A stretch of 64,000 nt of DNA from Halodesulfovibrio aestuarii. Lineage in GTDB: Bacteria > Desulfobacterota > Desulfovibrionia > Desulfovibrionales > Desulfovibrionaceae. Below, in pieces: positions 25,327 to 34,318 of this stretch (the first letter of the stretch is position 1; each line of letters starts with the position of its first letter). A model generated the notes under the pieces. That model saw only the letters and a program-made list of their open reading frames with translations, was not told the origin of the DNA and ran no database searches. A program made the position numbers and the translations under genes. The stretch lies in NCBI RefSeq assembly GCF_050571805.1, contig NZ_CP192219.1; one strand, written 5' to 3'.

Positions 25327-27135
25327 CTAGTAATCGCATAATACTGATACGGCACATGCTCCCGGACCACTGTAGCAGCCGAGGACTGGAGCTGCCTGAA
25401 GCTCAAACTCAATATTAGAGTGAAATTCTTTTTTGATCATGTCAGCAAGCCGTTTTGCTTTTTCCGGTGCTTCAACATGAGTGATGGCAAAACGTAAATT
25501 TGTTTTGCCCATAACGCGCTTTTTAAGCAGATTTATCAGACGTGCTTCAGAATGGCGAACACCAAAACATTTTGCGACGATACCACATCGGCCTTCGTTT
25601 TTTGGTGCAAATTCGAGTATGGGTTTAATATTTAGCAGCTTGGCGACAGTGCCTATATTTTTATTCAGGCGACCGCCTCTAACCGCGAAGTCTACTGTGT
25701 CCATTGCAACCAGTACGAAAACATTGTTACGCATGTCTTCTACACGCTGAGCAATTTCTTTTGCGCCCTTGCCTTGTTGGGCAAGTTTTGCGGCTTCAAG
25801 AGTAATAAGGCCGAGGCCACCGGTCAGTGTGTATGTGTCAACAGCCTGTGGGTTATCAAGGATTGAAGCACCCATGTTTTTCGAAGACTGGAAAGTGCCG
25901 CTGTGAGCAGCCATTACGTGCAGTGCAACAACTTCTTCGTAATTTGCTTTAAGGTCTTCATAGAGTGCTTTGTAATGTCCCGGAGACGGCTGAGATGTTT
26001 TTACGGACTTGGAATCCGGAAGCATTTTATTAAATACTTCAGTAGAGATATCTACTTTGTCGAGCAGTTCGTTACCATCAATGAACAATTTAAGCGGTGC
26101 AACATGGATATCATATTTTTTTAACAGCTCATCCGGCAGATCACATGTGGAGTCTGTGAGGATGCCGGTGCGTTGTTCTTTGGATGTAAGAAGATTTTTA
26201 TGCTGCTCTAGCATGTCATCTTTCTTTTTGTGAGACACAACACCATATTTTTCAGCGATCTGAAAAACGGTTTCAGGTTCATTAGTATGAACGTGTACGC
26301 GTACATTAGAAGGGGTGCCCGCGACGACAAGAGAGTCTCCTAGCACACCAATTTCTTCACGCAGTGCCTCGCGGTCAATATTGTCACCGGAAATCATGCA
26401 TTCAGTACAGAAAGAGAACGTGAGGCTGTCAACAGCAACACGGTCATGCACCCCTTTTGAAGGCTCAGGGATGATGCTTTGTTCTTCCTGTCTGTTCAGG
26501 CTGCCGCGTTCGGTAAATTCAACAATACCTTCAAGCAGGTATACAAAGCCCAGAGCACCAGCATCAACTACATCAGCAGCTTTTAAGGAAGCAAGCATCT
26601 CTTTTGTTGAAAGAACAGAACGTTTTGCATGTTCAAGGGAATCATACAACAAGTCATGAAAGTTATTGTACTTGTGATGATTCGCGGAAAGATGTTCAGA
26701 CCAGTCGCGAATAACCGTAAGGATAGTACCTTCTTTAGGTTCAGATATCGCTTCAAGTGCACGCTGTGAGGCATTGGAGGCTGCATGAGAAAAATCTTTA
26801 AGCGTGACTCGCTGCAAGTCTTTTACACTTTCAGAAAAACCGCAAAGGAATTGGGCAAGAATAACACCGGAGTTACCACGAGCGCCAAGCAGGGCACTTT
26901 CCGCAATAATTTCACTCATTTTTCCTATGGACTGGTCAAGAGCGTTTGCAGACTTTTTAATAACATTGTCCATTGTCCCAGCCATATTGCTGCCGGTGTC
27001 TCCGTCTGGTACGGGGAAGACATTAATGTCATTGAGATGACCATGTTTTTCAATGAGACGCTTCGCTGCAGCGTTAACAACTCGTTTGAAGCGAATACCG
27101 TCTAAATATTGAATTCTTGTAGTTGATGACTTCAA
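25327..27135 (-). CDS. DAK2 - FakA-middle - DegV fusion (fatty acid kinase A/B-like)
   Basis: The 602-residue protein joins an N-terminal DAK2/FakA nucleotide-binding domain (INVFPVPDGDTGSN near 37-50, GARGNSGVILAQFL), the FakA middle domain (FSFCTECMISGDN, GDSLVVAG, VRVHVHTNEP at about 235-300) and a C-terminal DegV/FakB-like lipid-binding domain from about 315 (ILTDSTCDLP, VKTSQPSPGHY, HSGTFQSSKN). In Firmicutes FakA and FakB are separate and phosphorylate exogenous fatty acids. I place the start at TTG 27135, 4 bases after AAGGAGAT; longer in-frame ORF upstream lacks a ribosome binding site. Single gene, convergent with the RND operon. Confidence 0.8.
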   Translation of the reverse strand: MKSSTTRIQYLDGIRFKRVVNAAAKRLIEKHGHLNDINVFPVPDGDTGSNMAGTMDNVIKKSANALDQSIGKMSEIIAESALLGARGNSGVILAQFLCGFSESVKDLQRVTLKDFSHAASNASQRALEAISEPKEGTILTVIRDWSEHLSANHHKYNNFHDLLYDSLEHAKRSVLSTKEMLASLKAADVVDAGALGFVYLLEGIVEFTERGSLNRQEEQSIIPEPSKGVHDRVAVDSLTFSFCTECMISGDNIDREALREEIGVLGDSLVVAGTPSNVRVHVHTNEPETVFQIAEKYGVVSHKKKDDMLEQHKNLLTSKEQRTGILTDSTCDLPDELLKKYDIHVAPLKLFIDGNELLDKVDISTEVFNKMLPDSKSVKTSQPSPGHYKALYEDLKANYEEVVALHVMAAHSGTFQSSKNMGASILDNPQAVDTYTLTGGLGLITLEAAKLAQQGKGAKEIAQRVEDMRNNVFVLVAMDTVDFAVRGGRLNKNIGTVAKLLNIKPILEFAPKNEGRCGIVAKCFGVRHSEARLINLLKKRVMGKTNLRFAITHVEAPEKAKRLADMIKKEFHSNIEFELQAAPVLGCYSGPGACAVSVLCDY

Positions 27136-27540
27136 GCTTATCTCCTTAAGCGGCTTTATAAAAAGCGCATTAGCCAAACCCCTATAATTGAGAAACGCTG
27201 TTTAAGCAAGGTGAACAGTGTTCGCGGGTTTGAAAAATGGTTTTTATTGTTCCGAATTGTCTTGAGATATGGGGGGAGTCATGGCTGGACATTATATGGC
27301 CAATTGCATACATATAGGCGGTACTAGTCGAGGAGTGTTTTCTACTGTTTTTCAGACTAGCTTATTGTTCTGTAAAACATTTTTACGCTGTCTTATATTT
27401 TTGAGAGTTAGACTAGTATTAATGTGAGACTGCACGGTAGACAATACTATTTGTGCCGTCAGTCGGCAAAGGGTAAAGCTCTTTGCGGTGGTTTTGTTTA
27501 TTGATAATTGTTTAGTGATACATGATGTCTGGAGGTTTTT
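27136..27540. other. Divergent intergenic region between the fak-like gene and glpA
   Basis: For the leftward gene a TTGCTT-N17-TATAGG promoter can be read on the reverse strand near 27185-27215. On the glpA side an inverted repeat GCAAAG / CTTTGC (27466-27486) lies about 55 bases before the start and could be an operator. A 48-codon ORF at 27281-27427 follows a G-rich stretch, but the spacing is poor and I do not call it. Confidence 0.4.
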
Positions 27541-29085
27541 TTGCAGACTCAAGTACTTATTATCGGTGCAGGTGCAACAGGTACCGGTATTTTTAGGGAC
27601 TTAGCCCTCAGGGGCGTAGAATGTATGCTTATTGAGCAGCGTGACGTGAATGCCGGTGCTTCCGGCGGTAACCACGGTTTGCTTCACAGTGGTGCCCGTT
27701 ATGTAGCCACTGACCCTCATTCTGCAAATGAGTGTAAGGTTGAAGGGGACATCATCAAAGAATTTGCCCCTCACTGCGTTGAAAATACAGGCGGTTTGTT
27801 TGTAGCAGTGAAAGGCGATGATGATGAGTATATCAAACAGTTCCCGATTAATTGTAAGAACGCTGGAGTACCATGCAGGGAAGTTAGCCCTGAAGAAGCG
27901 TTGGAACTCGAGCCTAACCTTAACCCTGATGTGATTGCAGCTTATGAAGTTGAAGACGCATCAATCGATCCGTTTAAGCTTTCTTTGGAAAACGTTGCAG
28001 ACGCTGAAACACACGGGGGTGTGTACAAGCGTTACATGAAATTGCTTGGTTTTAACAAAGAGGGTGGAAAAATTACCGGTGCCCGCGTGGTGAATACCCG
28101 TACCGGTGAAGAGTCTGTCATCGAAGCAGAGCAATATGTAAACGCAACCGGAGCATGGGCTTCTCACGTCGCTGAAATGGCAGGTGCAAACATTCGCATG
28201 ACATTTGCGAAAGGCAGCCTGCTTGTAACCCTTTCTCGACTGAACCATCGTGTAATTAACCGACTGCGTCCTCCGGGAGACGGCGACATTCTCGTTCCTG
28301 GCGGCACTGTTTCTGTATTAGGTACCACTTCTGTTCGTGTTGAAGATCTTGATAACGTGGCTCCGTCCATTGAAGAGATTAATCGCAACATCGATCAGGG
28401 CGCCCAGATGGTACCTGCTTTAGATACCTGCCGTTACGTTCGTGCATATGCTGGTGTCCGCCCGCTTGTGCAGCTTGGTGAAGCTTCCAGTGACCGCGCT
28501 GCAAGCCGTGGCTTCGCACTGATTGGTCATGAAGATGAACAGCTCGATAACTTTATCACCATTACCGGTGGTAAGCTTACTACCTACCGCCTTATGGCAG
28601 AACGCTGTGCTGATCTTGTCTGTAAACGACTTAAGGTTGATGCACCGTGTCTTACCCGAGGCAGTGTCCTTTCTGATTATGTTCAGACTGAATGGGCGGA
28701 GCCTTCCATTCTCACAAAGCGTGAGTGGATGCGTCGCCACAATTCAGATGACTATCTCCTTTGTGAATGTGAAATTGTACCTAAGAGCGCCGTTGACGCT
28801 ATCCTTGATTCCTTTGGGCCAGACGAGAAGCCGCGTATTCAGGCGGTTGGTCTGCGTAGCCGCGTGGGTAAAGGGTCTTGTCAGGGAGCATTCTGTGGTG
28901 CCCGTATTGCTGCTCATATGTATGACCGCGGTCTTTTTGAAGGCAGCGAAGGCGTAGACAGCATGCGTGATTTCCTTTCCAAACGCTGGAAAGGGCAACG
29001 TCCTATTCTTTGGGATGCGCAGTTCAATCAGGCAGAACTTAAAGAAGCACTGTATTTCGGTCTTCTGAATCTGGAAATGGATTAG
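27541..29085 (+). CDS. glpA: Anaerobic glycerol-3-phosphate dehydrogenase subunit A
   Basis: FAD-containing catalytic subunit that oxidises glycerol-3-phosphate to dihydroxyacetone phosphate. The N-terminal Rossmann motif is VLIIGAGATGTGIFRDLALR, followed by GASGGNHGLLHSGARYV. The C-terminal [2Fe-2S] BFD-like domain has LLCECEIV and GSCQGAFCGARI cysteines. 514 residues, close to E. coli GlpA (542). The start is TTG at 27541, with TGGAGG 6-7 bases upstream. glpB follows after 8 bases. Confidence 0.93.
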   Translation: MQTQVLIIGAGATGTGIFRDLALRGVECMLIEQRDVNAGASGGNHGLLHSGARYVATDPHSANECKVEGDIIKEFAPHCVENTGGLFVAVKGDDDEYIKQFPINCKNAGVPCREVSPEEALELEPNLNPDVIAAYEVEDASIDPFKLSLENVADAETHGGVYKRYMKLLGFNKEGGKITGARVVNTRTGEESVIEAEQYVNATGAWASHVAEMAGANIRMTFAKGSLLVTLSRLNHRVINRLRPPGDGDILVPGGTVSVLGTTSVRVEDLDNVAPSIEEINRNIDQGAQMVPALDTCRYVRAYAGVRPLVQLGEASSDRAASRGFALIGHEDEQLDNFITITGGKLTTYRLMAERCADLVCKRLKVDAPCLTRGSVLSDYVQTEWAEPSILTKREWMRRHNSDDYLLCECEIVPKSAVDAILDSFGPDEKPRIQAVGLRSRVGKGSCQGAFCGARIAAHMYDRGLFEGSEGVDSMRDFLSKRWKGQRPILWDAQFNQAELKEALYFGLLNLEMD

Positions 29086-29093
29086 AGGGTGAT

Positions 29094-30377
29094 ATGAGCA
29101 ACTTGCCAGTCACTGAACGTGATCTTTTTGTAGTAGGTACCGGTATTGCTGGAATGTCCGCTGCTGTTTACGCAGCAAAGCGCGGACTGTCTGTTTCGCA
29201 GGCAGGCAGCACCGGTGAAATCGTGTTTTCCAGCGGCTTATTTGATGTGATGGCCGTTCATCCTGTGGCGGAAAAAAAGCTTTGGGAAAATCCTTGGGAA
29301 GCAATGGCGGCAGTTTCTGCTGATATGCCTAATCATCCTTACGCGCATGTGTCCCGTGAAGATGTGGAAAAAGCATATGGCGAACTGTTCGACTTTCTTT
29401 CTGAATTCGGTCTTGAGTACCGTATGGAGAAAGACGCTAATAGCAAGGTTCTTACCCCAATCGGCACAGAAAAAACCACATGGGCTGTTCCAGCTACTAT
29501 GTGGGCAGGTGTAGAAGCTTTCAAAAACAATGCTCCGGCTTTGTTGATTGACTTTGAAGGCCTTCGTGAATTCAGCGCAAAACAGGTTGCCACCACTATT
29601 GGTGAGAAGTGGTCTAACCTGAAAACAATGCGTCTTGAGTTCCCGGACTCTGCATCTATGAAGCCTATTCTTACCGGTATCATGGCACAGTCCATGGAAC
29701 TTAAAGAAACCCGCGAAAAACTGTACGCTCTTATTAAGCCTCACCTTAACGGTGTAGAGGCTGTTGGTGTACCTGCTATTCTGGGTATCTATACTACAGG
29801 TGAGATTCTGGAAGAAATGGAAAAAGAGCTTGGCGTAAAAGTTTTCGAACTCCCGACGTTACCGGCTTCGGTTCCGGGTATGCGCTTAAAGAGCCTTTTT
29901 GAAGGAAGAATTAGTACCTTAGGTGTTGATTTAAAGTTACAACATAAGGTATTTTCCATAACCCCACTCGACGATGGTCGCTATGAAGTGACCTTCGGTG
30001 TACAAGCGCCAACGGAAAAAGTAGTTGCCAAAGGCGTTGTGCTTGCCACCGGTCGTTTCCTCGGCGGCGGACTGTACGCTGACAGACATCACATTGTGGA
30101 GACTGTGATGGGGCTGCCAGTATCTCAGCCAGCTGATCGTGAAGAGTGGCATCGTACAGACCTTCTTGATCCTCGCGGACATAAAGTTAGTTCCGCAGGA
30201 GTTGAGGTCGATTCTTCATTCCGCCCAGTTGATGAAAACGGAAAAGTTGTACATGAGCGTGTATACGCTGTCGGCTCTCTGTTAGCTCATCAGGATTGGA
30301 TGCGAATGAAGTGTGGAACTGGCATTGCGGTTGCTAGTTCGCTTCGTGCTGTTGAAGCATTTGTAGCTCAGCAGTAG
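29094..30377 (+). CDS. glpB: Anaerobic glycerol-3-phosphate dehydrogenase subunit B
   Basis: FMN/FAD-binding partner of GlpA. The Rossmann motif VVGTGIAGMSAAVYAAKRGL opens the protein, and the C-terminal end (GSLLAHQDWMRMKCGTGIAV) is typical of GlpB. 427 residues, normal length. It is 8 bases after glpA and 62 before glpK. The membrane-anchor subunit gene glpC does not follow; see findings. Confidence 0.88.
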   Translation: MSNLPVTERDLFVVGTGIAGMSAAVYAAKRGLSVSQAGSTGEIVFSSGLFDVMAVHPVAEKKLWENPWEAMAAVSADMPNHPYAHVSREDVEKAYGELFDFLSEFGLEYRMEKDANSKVLTPIGTEKTTWAVPATMWAGVEAFKNNAPALLIDFEGLREFSAKQVATTIGEKWSNLKTMRLEFPDSASMKPILTGIMAQSMELKETREKLYALIKPHLNGVEAVGVPAILGIYTTGEILEEMEKELGVKVFELPTLPASVPGMRLKSLFEGRISTLGVDLKLQHKVFSITPLDDGRYEVTFGVQAPTEKVVAKGVVLATGRFLGGGLYADRHHIVETVMGLPVSQPADREEWHRTDLLDPRGHKVSSAGVEVDSSFRPVDENGKVVHERVYAVGSLLAHQDWMRMKCGTGIAVASSLRAVEAFVAQQ

Positions 30378-30439
30378 GCTTACTGTTTAAGTATTAATCA
30401 GTATTATTGTTAGCCTTACCCTAAAAGTGGAGGATCACT

Positions 30440-31951
30440 ATGTCTAAGTACATTGGCGCTGTTGACCAGGGAACTACTAGCTCACGTTTCATTATTTTTG
30501 ATAAAAAAGGCCGTATTGTCGGCATGGATCAGAAAGAACATGAGCAGATTTTCCCTAAACCAGGCTGGGTAGAGCATAACCCGATGGAAATTTGGGCAAA
30601 TACTCAGGAAGTTATTAAAGGCGCTTTAAAGAAATCCGGCATTAGCGGTTCTGATATCGCTGCGATTGGTATTACTAACCAGCGTGAAACTACTGTTATC
30701 TGGGATCGACAAACTGGTAAGCCATACTACAACGCAATCGTTTGGCAGTGCACCCGTACTGACAAGATTTGCAAAGAATTGATGGCTGAAGGTGGACAGG
30801 ATCGTTTCCGTGAAAAAACCGGTCTCCCGATTGCTACTTACTTCTCTGGTCCTAAAATGAAATGGATCATGGATAATGTACCGGGCGTGAGAGCTGCTGC
30901 ACGTAAAGGCGATGCTCTTATCGGCACCATGGAAACCTGGATTATCTGGAACCTTACTGGCGGCGCAAAAGGCGGCGCACATGTAACTGACGTATCCAAC
31001 GCTTCCCGTACTATGCTTATGGACCTTGCTAGTCTCGAATGGGATAAAGAAATCCTTGAGATCATGGATGTTCCTGAGGCAGCTCTTCCTCGTATCGTAT
31101 CTTCTTCTGACGATGATACTTGGGGTACTACTGAAGAACATGGTCCTCTCGGCGCACGCGTTCCTGTGTGTGGCGCGTTAGGTGACCAGCAGGCAGCGCT
31201 TGTTGGACAGGCTTGCTTTGATACTGGTGAAGCGAAAAATACCTACGGTACTGGTTGCTTTATGCTTCTTAATACCGGCACAAAGCCTATCCAATCCAAA
31301 CAGGGTCTTCTTACTACCGTTGGCTACAAATTCGGTAAGGAAGAAACCGTGTATTGTCTGGAAGGCTCCATTGCAATCGCAGGTGCTCTTATTCAGTGGC
31401 TGCGTGATAACCTTAACCTCATTAATTCAGCACCTGAAGTTGAAGAACTTGCTAAGTCTGTGGAAGACAATGGCGACGTTTATGTTGTCCCTGCATTCCA
31501 GGGCTTGTTTGCTCCGTACTGGCGCTCCGACGCTCGCGGCGTAATCGCAGGTCTTACCCGTTTCGCGAACAAAGGTCATATTGCACGTGCTTGTCTTGAG
31601 TCTGTTGCATATCAGACCCGTGACGTTCTCGAAGCAATGAACAAAGATTCCGGTGTTGATCTTACTACCCTCAAAGTTGATGGTGGTATGGTAATGAACG
31701 AACTGCTTATGCAGTTCCAGTCTGATTGTCTGTGCGTACCTGTTATCCGTCCTCAGGTTACAGAAACAACTTGCCTTGGTGCTGCATACGCTGCAGGCCT
31801 TGCAGTAGGTTACTGGTCCGGTATTGAAGACCTTCGCTCTAACTGGGCTGTCGACAAAACATGGGAACCACAATTCAGCAAAGAAGAACGTGAAAAAGGT
31901 TATGCTGGTTGGAAGAAAGCGATTACGCGTACTTTTGACTGGGTTGAATAG
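30440..31951 (+). CDS. glpK: Glycerol kinase
   Basis: Phosphorylates glycerol with ATP to sn-glycerol-3-phosphate. The FGGY-kinase opening (YIGAVDQGTTSSRFIIFD) and KPGWVEHNPMEIW are characteristic, as are GALGDQQAALVGQ, NTYGTGCFML and VDGGMVMNELLMQF. 503 residues, typical. It has GTGGAGG upstream of the ATG. With GlpAB it converts glycerol to dihydroxyacetone phosphate. No glycerol facilitator gene is adjacent. Confidence 0.96.
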   Translation: MSKYIGAVDQGTTSSRFIIFDKKGRIVGMDQKEHEQIFPKPGWVEHNPMEIWANTQEVIKGALKKSGISGSDIAAIGITNQRETTVIWDRQTGKPYYNAIVWQCTRTDKICKELMAEGGQDRFREKTGLPIATYFSGPKMKWIMDNVPGVRAAARKGDALIGTMETWIIWNLTGGAKGGAHVTDVSNASRTMLMDLASLEWDKEILEIMDVPEAALPRIVSSSDDDTWGTTEEHGPLGARVPVCGALGDQQAALVGQACFDTGEAKNTYGTGCFMLLNTGTKPIQSKQGLLTTVGYKFGKEETVYCLEGSIAIAGALIQWLRDNLNLINSAPEVEELAKSVEDNGDVYVVPAFQGLFAPYWRSDARGVIAGLTRFANKGHIARACLESVAYQTRDVLEAMNKDSGVDLTTLKVDGGMVMNELLMQFQSDCLCVPVIRPQVTETTCLGAAYAAGLAVGYWSGIEDLRSNWAVDKTWEPQFSKEEREKGYAGWKKAITRTFDWVE

Positions 31952-31975
31952 TCCTTATTCACCATTCGTAATTTT

Positions 31976-32008
31976 AAGCGCACAGGGCACAGCCCTGTGC
32001 GCTTTTTT
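31976..32008 (+). terminator. Intrinsic terminator of the glpABK operon
   Basis: AAGCGCACAGGGC / GCCCTGTGCGCTT with a 3-4 base loop and six T. Confidence 0.93.
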
Positions 32009-32083
32009 ATGTTCTGCAAGAGAGGTAATAACAGAATTAATCCTTCTGCGTGGTAGAGTAAGTAGTAAAGCAGGAGGCGCAAA

Positions 32084-32614
32084 ATGGGCTTATTGGATGG
32101 AAAAAAAGTATTAATGTTTGTAGGAAATCTTTTCGAAGACCTTGAGCTCATGTATCCTAAGTTGCGTCTTATAGAAGAAGGCGCAGCAGTGGTTCTTGCT
32201 GGGGTAGATACAAACACGGTATACAAGGGGTATCATGGATACCCAGCAAAGGCAGATATTTTACTTTCAGATGTGAATCCAGATAATTTTGATATTCTGG
32301 TTATTGCGGGTGGCTTTGCCCCGGATAAATTACGCCGTAATATGGATGTAAAAAATATTACCCGGGCAATGCATCAGCAAGGAAAAACCATTGCGTTTAT
32401 TTGCCATGCAGGTTGGATTCCAATCTCTGCCGGTATTGTAAAGGGATACACGTGCACCTCTACACGCGGTATTACGGATGACCTTGAAAATGCCGGAGCT
32501 AAGTGGGTAAATGAACCTGTTGTTGTGGATCGAAATCTCATCAGCAGTAGAGTACCGGATGATCTTCCAGCTTTTTGCAGAGCGATTATTCAGCTTGAAA
32601 GCAATAAGAGTTAG
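32084..32614 (+). CDS. DJ-1/PfpI-family protein
   Basis: The 176-residue class I glutamine-amidotransferase fold protein has the nucleophile elbow AFICHAGW with the family cysteine near residue 110 and the conserved Glu of NLFEDLELMYP near residue 19. Members act as glyoxalases, deglycases or stress proteases. The exact reaction cannot be read from sequence. It has its own promoter region and a strong terminator, so it is monocistronic. Confidence 0.85.
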   Translation: MGLLDGKKVLMFVGNLFEDLELMYPKLRLIEEGAAVVLAGVDTNTVYKGYHGYPAKADILLSDVNPDNFDILVIAGGFAPDKLRRNMDVKNITRAMHQQGKTIAFICHAGWIPISAGIVKGYTCTSTRGITDDLENAGAKWVNEPVVVDRNLISSRVPDDLPAFCRAIIQLESNKS

Positions 32615-32618
32615 CGAA

Positions 32619-32662
32619 ATAAAAAAGCCCCTGTGACACATGTTCACAGGGGCTTTTTTTAT
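32619..32662. terminator. Bidirectional terminator between the PfpI and MFS genes
   Basis: AAAAAAGCCCCTGTGA / TTCACAGGGGCTTTTTTT with a CACATG loop. It can serve both convergent genes. Confidence 0.92.
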
Positions 32663-32708
32663 TGTGGTGTTTTGTCGCTACGGCAAAGCACAGGTTCATA
32701 CCGTAGTA

Positions 32709-33881
32709 TTAGTTTTCTGTTTGATCGTCTGAAGGACAGTTCAATGCCAGAACAAACATTGCTACCCCAATAGATATTGCTGTGTAAAAGACGGCAGATA
32801 TTCCGCCTAAAAGAAGAGGGATAGAAAATAGTGGTGGCCCTATGGTTTGTGCAATTCGGAGTACGGTGCCGTTTACAGCCATTACCGCGGCGCGTTTTTC
32901 AATAGTTGCGATGCCGGTAAGCTTTGCAGCGAGGTTCGGGAAAGATAAGCCTTGTCCCATGCCGAAGAAGCTAATTGGAATGGCTAGGAGCCAGAATGTA
33001 TGAGGAATAGGCATTGTTACCATTGCTGCGCAGAAAAAAATTGCAGCGAAGCACAACATAGTGCGTACAGATACAGTCTTACGTAAGCGTCCCAACTGTG
33101 ATGCTGCAGCCCCTGTGAATAGTGAAGAAATTCCGAACAGGAAACCGATGCGGGATGGGCTTGCATGAAATACCGTATCCGAAAGTATCGGTACATATGT
33201 GATGATAGGGCCGTAGAGGATTGTGAAGGTGCAAAGCGTCATTCCAAAGAGGATTAGCGCTTCTTTTGAAGAAACAATCAGTGCAGTCTTTTTTAAATAG
33301 CTGGCGACAGTCTCGTTTGATTTTGGATTCGGGATATCTAAATATATGGCGCACAAGGCCGCAAGCGGGAGGGCTAATATTGGGAGCATGAAAGGGTATT
33401 GCCAGCCGATTTCACCAAGCAGTCCACCAATGAAAGGAAAAATTGCAGTGCCGAGACTGAGCACCGTAGCGCTGTAGCCCATTACTTCGAGGCGTTTTTT
33501 CCCGGAGTACAGATCACCTACAATGGTTCCGTAGAGCAGGCTGATCGGCGCCACCCCTATGCCCTGCAACACTCGAAGGAAAAGAATGGTCTTGAAGTTT
33601 GTAGTTAATGAACAAGAAAAACCTGCAAGTCCAAAGATAATGAGTGCCGGAATGAGTACCGGTTTTCTGCCATATCTGTCTGCGATAATTCCGGCGAATG
33701 GTGTAAGAAAAATACCGGGAAGAGTGAAACTTGTGAGGATTAATCCAATTTTTTCTGCCGGTATGTGTAAGGAACGGCCAGCACTAGGTAATACGGGAAG
33801 GATGCTTGAAACACCCATAACAACAAAGAGGGTGATGCCGAAGATTAAGAGTAAGTTTTTGTCTTTAAGGGGGAAGTTCAT
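32709..33881 (-). CDS. Major facilitator superfamily transporter
   Basis: The 390-residue protein has about 12 hydrophobic segments and the MFS loop motif between TM2 and TM3 (GIIADRYGRKPVLIPA). The TM4-TM5 region (RVLQGIGVAPISLLYGTIVG) fits drug:proton antiporter-type exporters. The substrate is unknown. The start is at 33881. Convergent with the PfpI gene and sharing the terminator at 32619-32662. Confidence 0.87.
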   Translation of the reverse strand: MNFPLKDKNLLLIFGITLFVVMGVSSILPVLPSAGRSLHIPAEKIGLILTSFTLPGIFLTPFAGIIADRYGRKPVLIPALIIFGLAGFSCSLTTNFKTILFLRVLQGIGVAPISLLYGTIVGDLYSGKKRLEVMGYSATVLSLGTAIFPFIGGLLGEIGWQYPFMLPILALPLAALCAIYLDIPNPKSNETVASYLKKTALIVSSKEALILFGMTLCTFTILYGPIITYVPILSDTVFHASPSRIGFLFGISSLFTGAAASQLGRLRKTVSVRTMLCFAAIFFCAAMVTMPIPHTFWLLAIPISFFGMGQGLSFPNLAAKLTGIATIEKRAAVMAVNGTVLRIAQTIGPPLFSIPLLLGGISAVFYTAISIGVAMFVLALNCPSDDQTEN

Positions 33882-34081
33882 GCAGTGCTCGTGGGTGAAA
33901 AATAATTAATGCAGGACTTGTTTAGTTCTTGGCATGCATAAGGTCAAGGAACACTGCCGGGGAGGGGGGATCCTTTTGTTATCAACGCTGGTTCATATCT
34001 ATGGTTTTCGTTTTAGAGTTGCATCCAAGATTGTTCCTATATACTGTAGGATATGGGAGGGGGGACAGAGGAGTTATTTTT

Positions 34082-34234
34082 ATGGAAAAAAAGGTTCGAT
34101 GCCCCTATTGTAATAAGGTATTTCGATGCAGGATCCGAGCTATTAGCGGAGAGGGACGTGTTATCGATATAACCTGCCCTTATTGCAAAGAAAAGTTGAT
34201 ATTGAAATCGGATATGGTCTTAAGTGAAAAATAG
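34082..34234 (+). CDS. 50-residue zinc-ribbon protein
   Basis: The protein begins MEKKVRCPYCNKVF and has a second CPYC knuckle (ITCPYCKEKLIL). The two CxxC pairs 24 residues apart make a compact zinc ribbon. GAGGAG lies 8 bases before the ATG at 34082; the same frame is open further upstream but has no such site. Immediately followed by a perfect palindromic terminator. I do not know its function; it may bind nucleic acid or a partner protein. Confidence 0.65.
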   Translation: MEKKVRCPYCNKVFRCRIRAISGEGRVIDITCPYCKEKLILKSDMVLSEK

Positions 34235-34260
34235 TTCATTTTATTATTTAGTTTTTGTGT

Positions 34261-34302
34261 AAACAAAACGCCTCTGGAAGCGCTTCCAGAGGCGTTTTGT
34301 TT
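34261..34302. terminator. 42-bp perfect palindrome, bidirectional terminator
   Basis: Two 21-bp arms (AAACAAAACGCCTCTGGAAGC and its complement) meet with no loop bases. It separates the zinc-ribbon gene from the convergent 3D-domain gene. Confidence 0.88.
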
Positions 34303-34318
34303 GGTATCCCCAGTGCGT

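Noticed and set aside
27281..27427. 48-codon ORF before glpA starting MAGHYMANCIHIGG
   Set aside because: The G-rich stretch is only about two bases from the ATG, too close for a ribosome binding site. Composition looks random.
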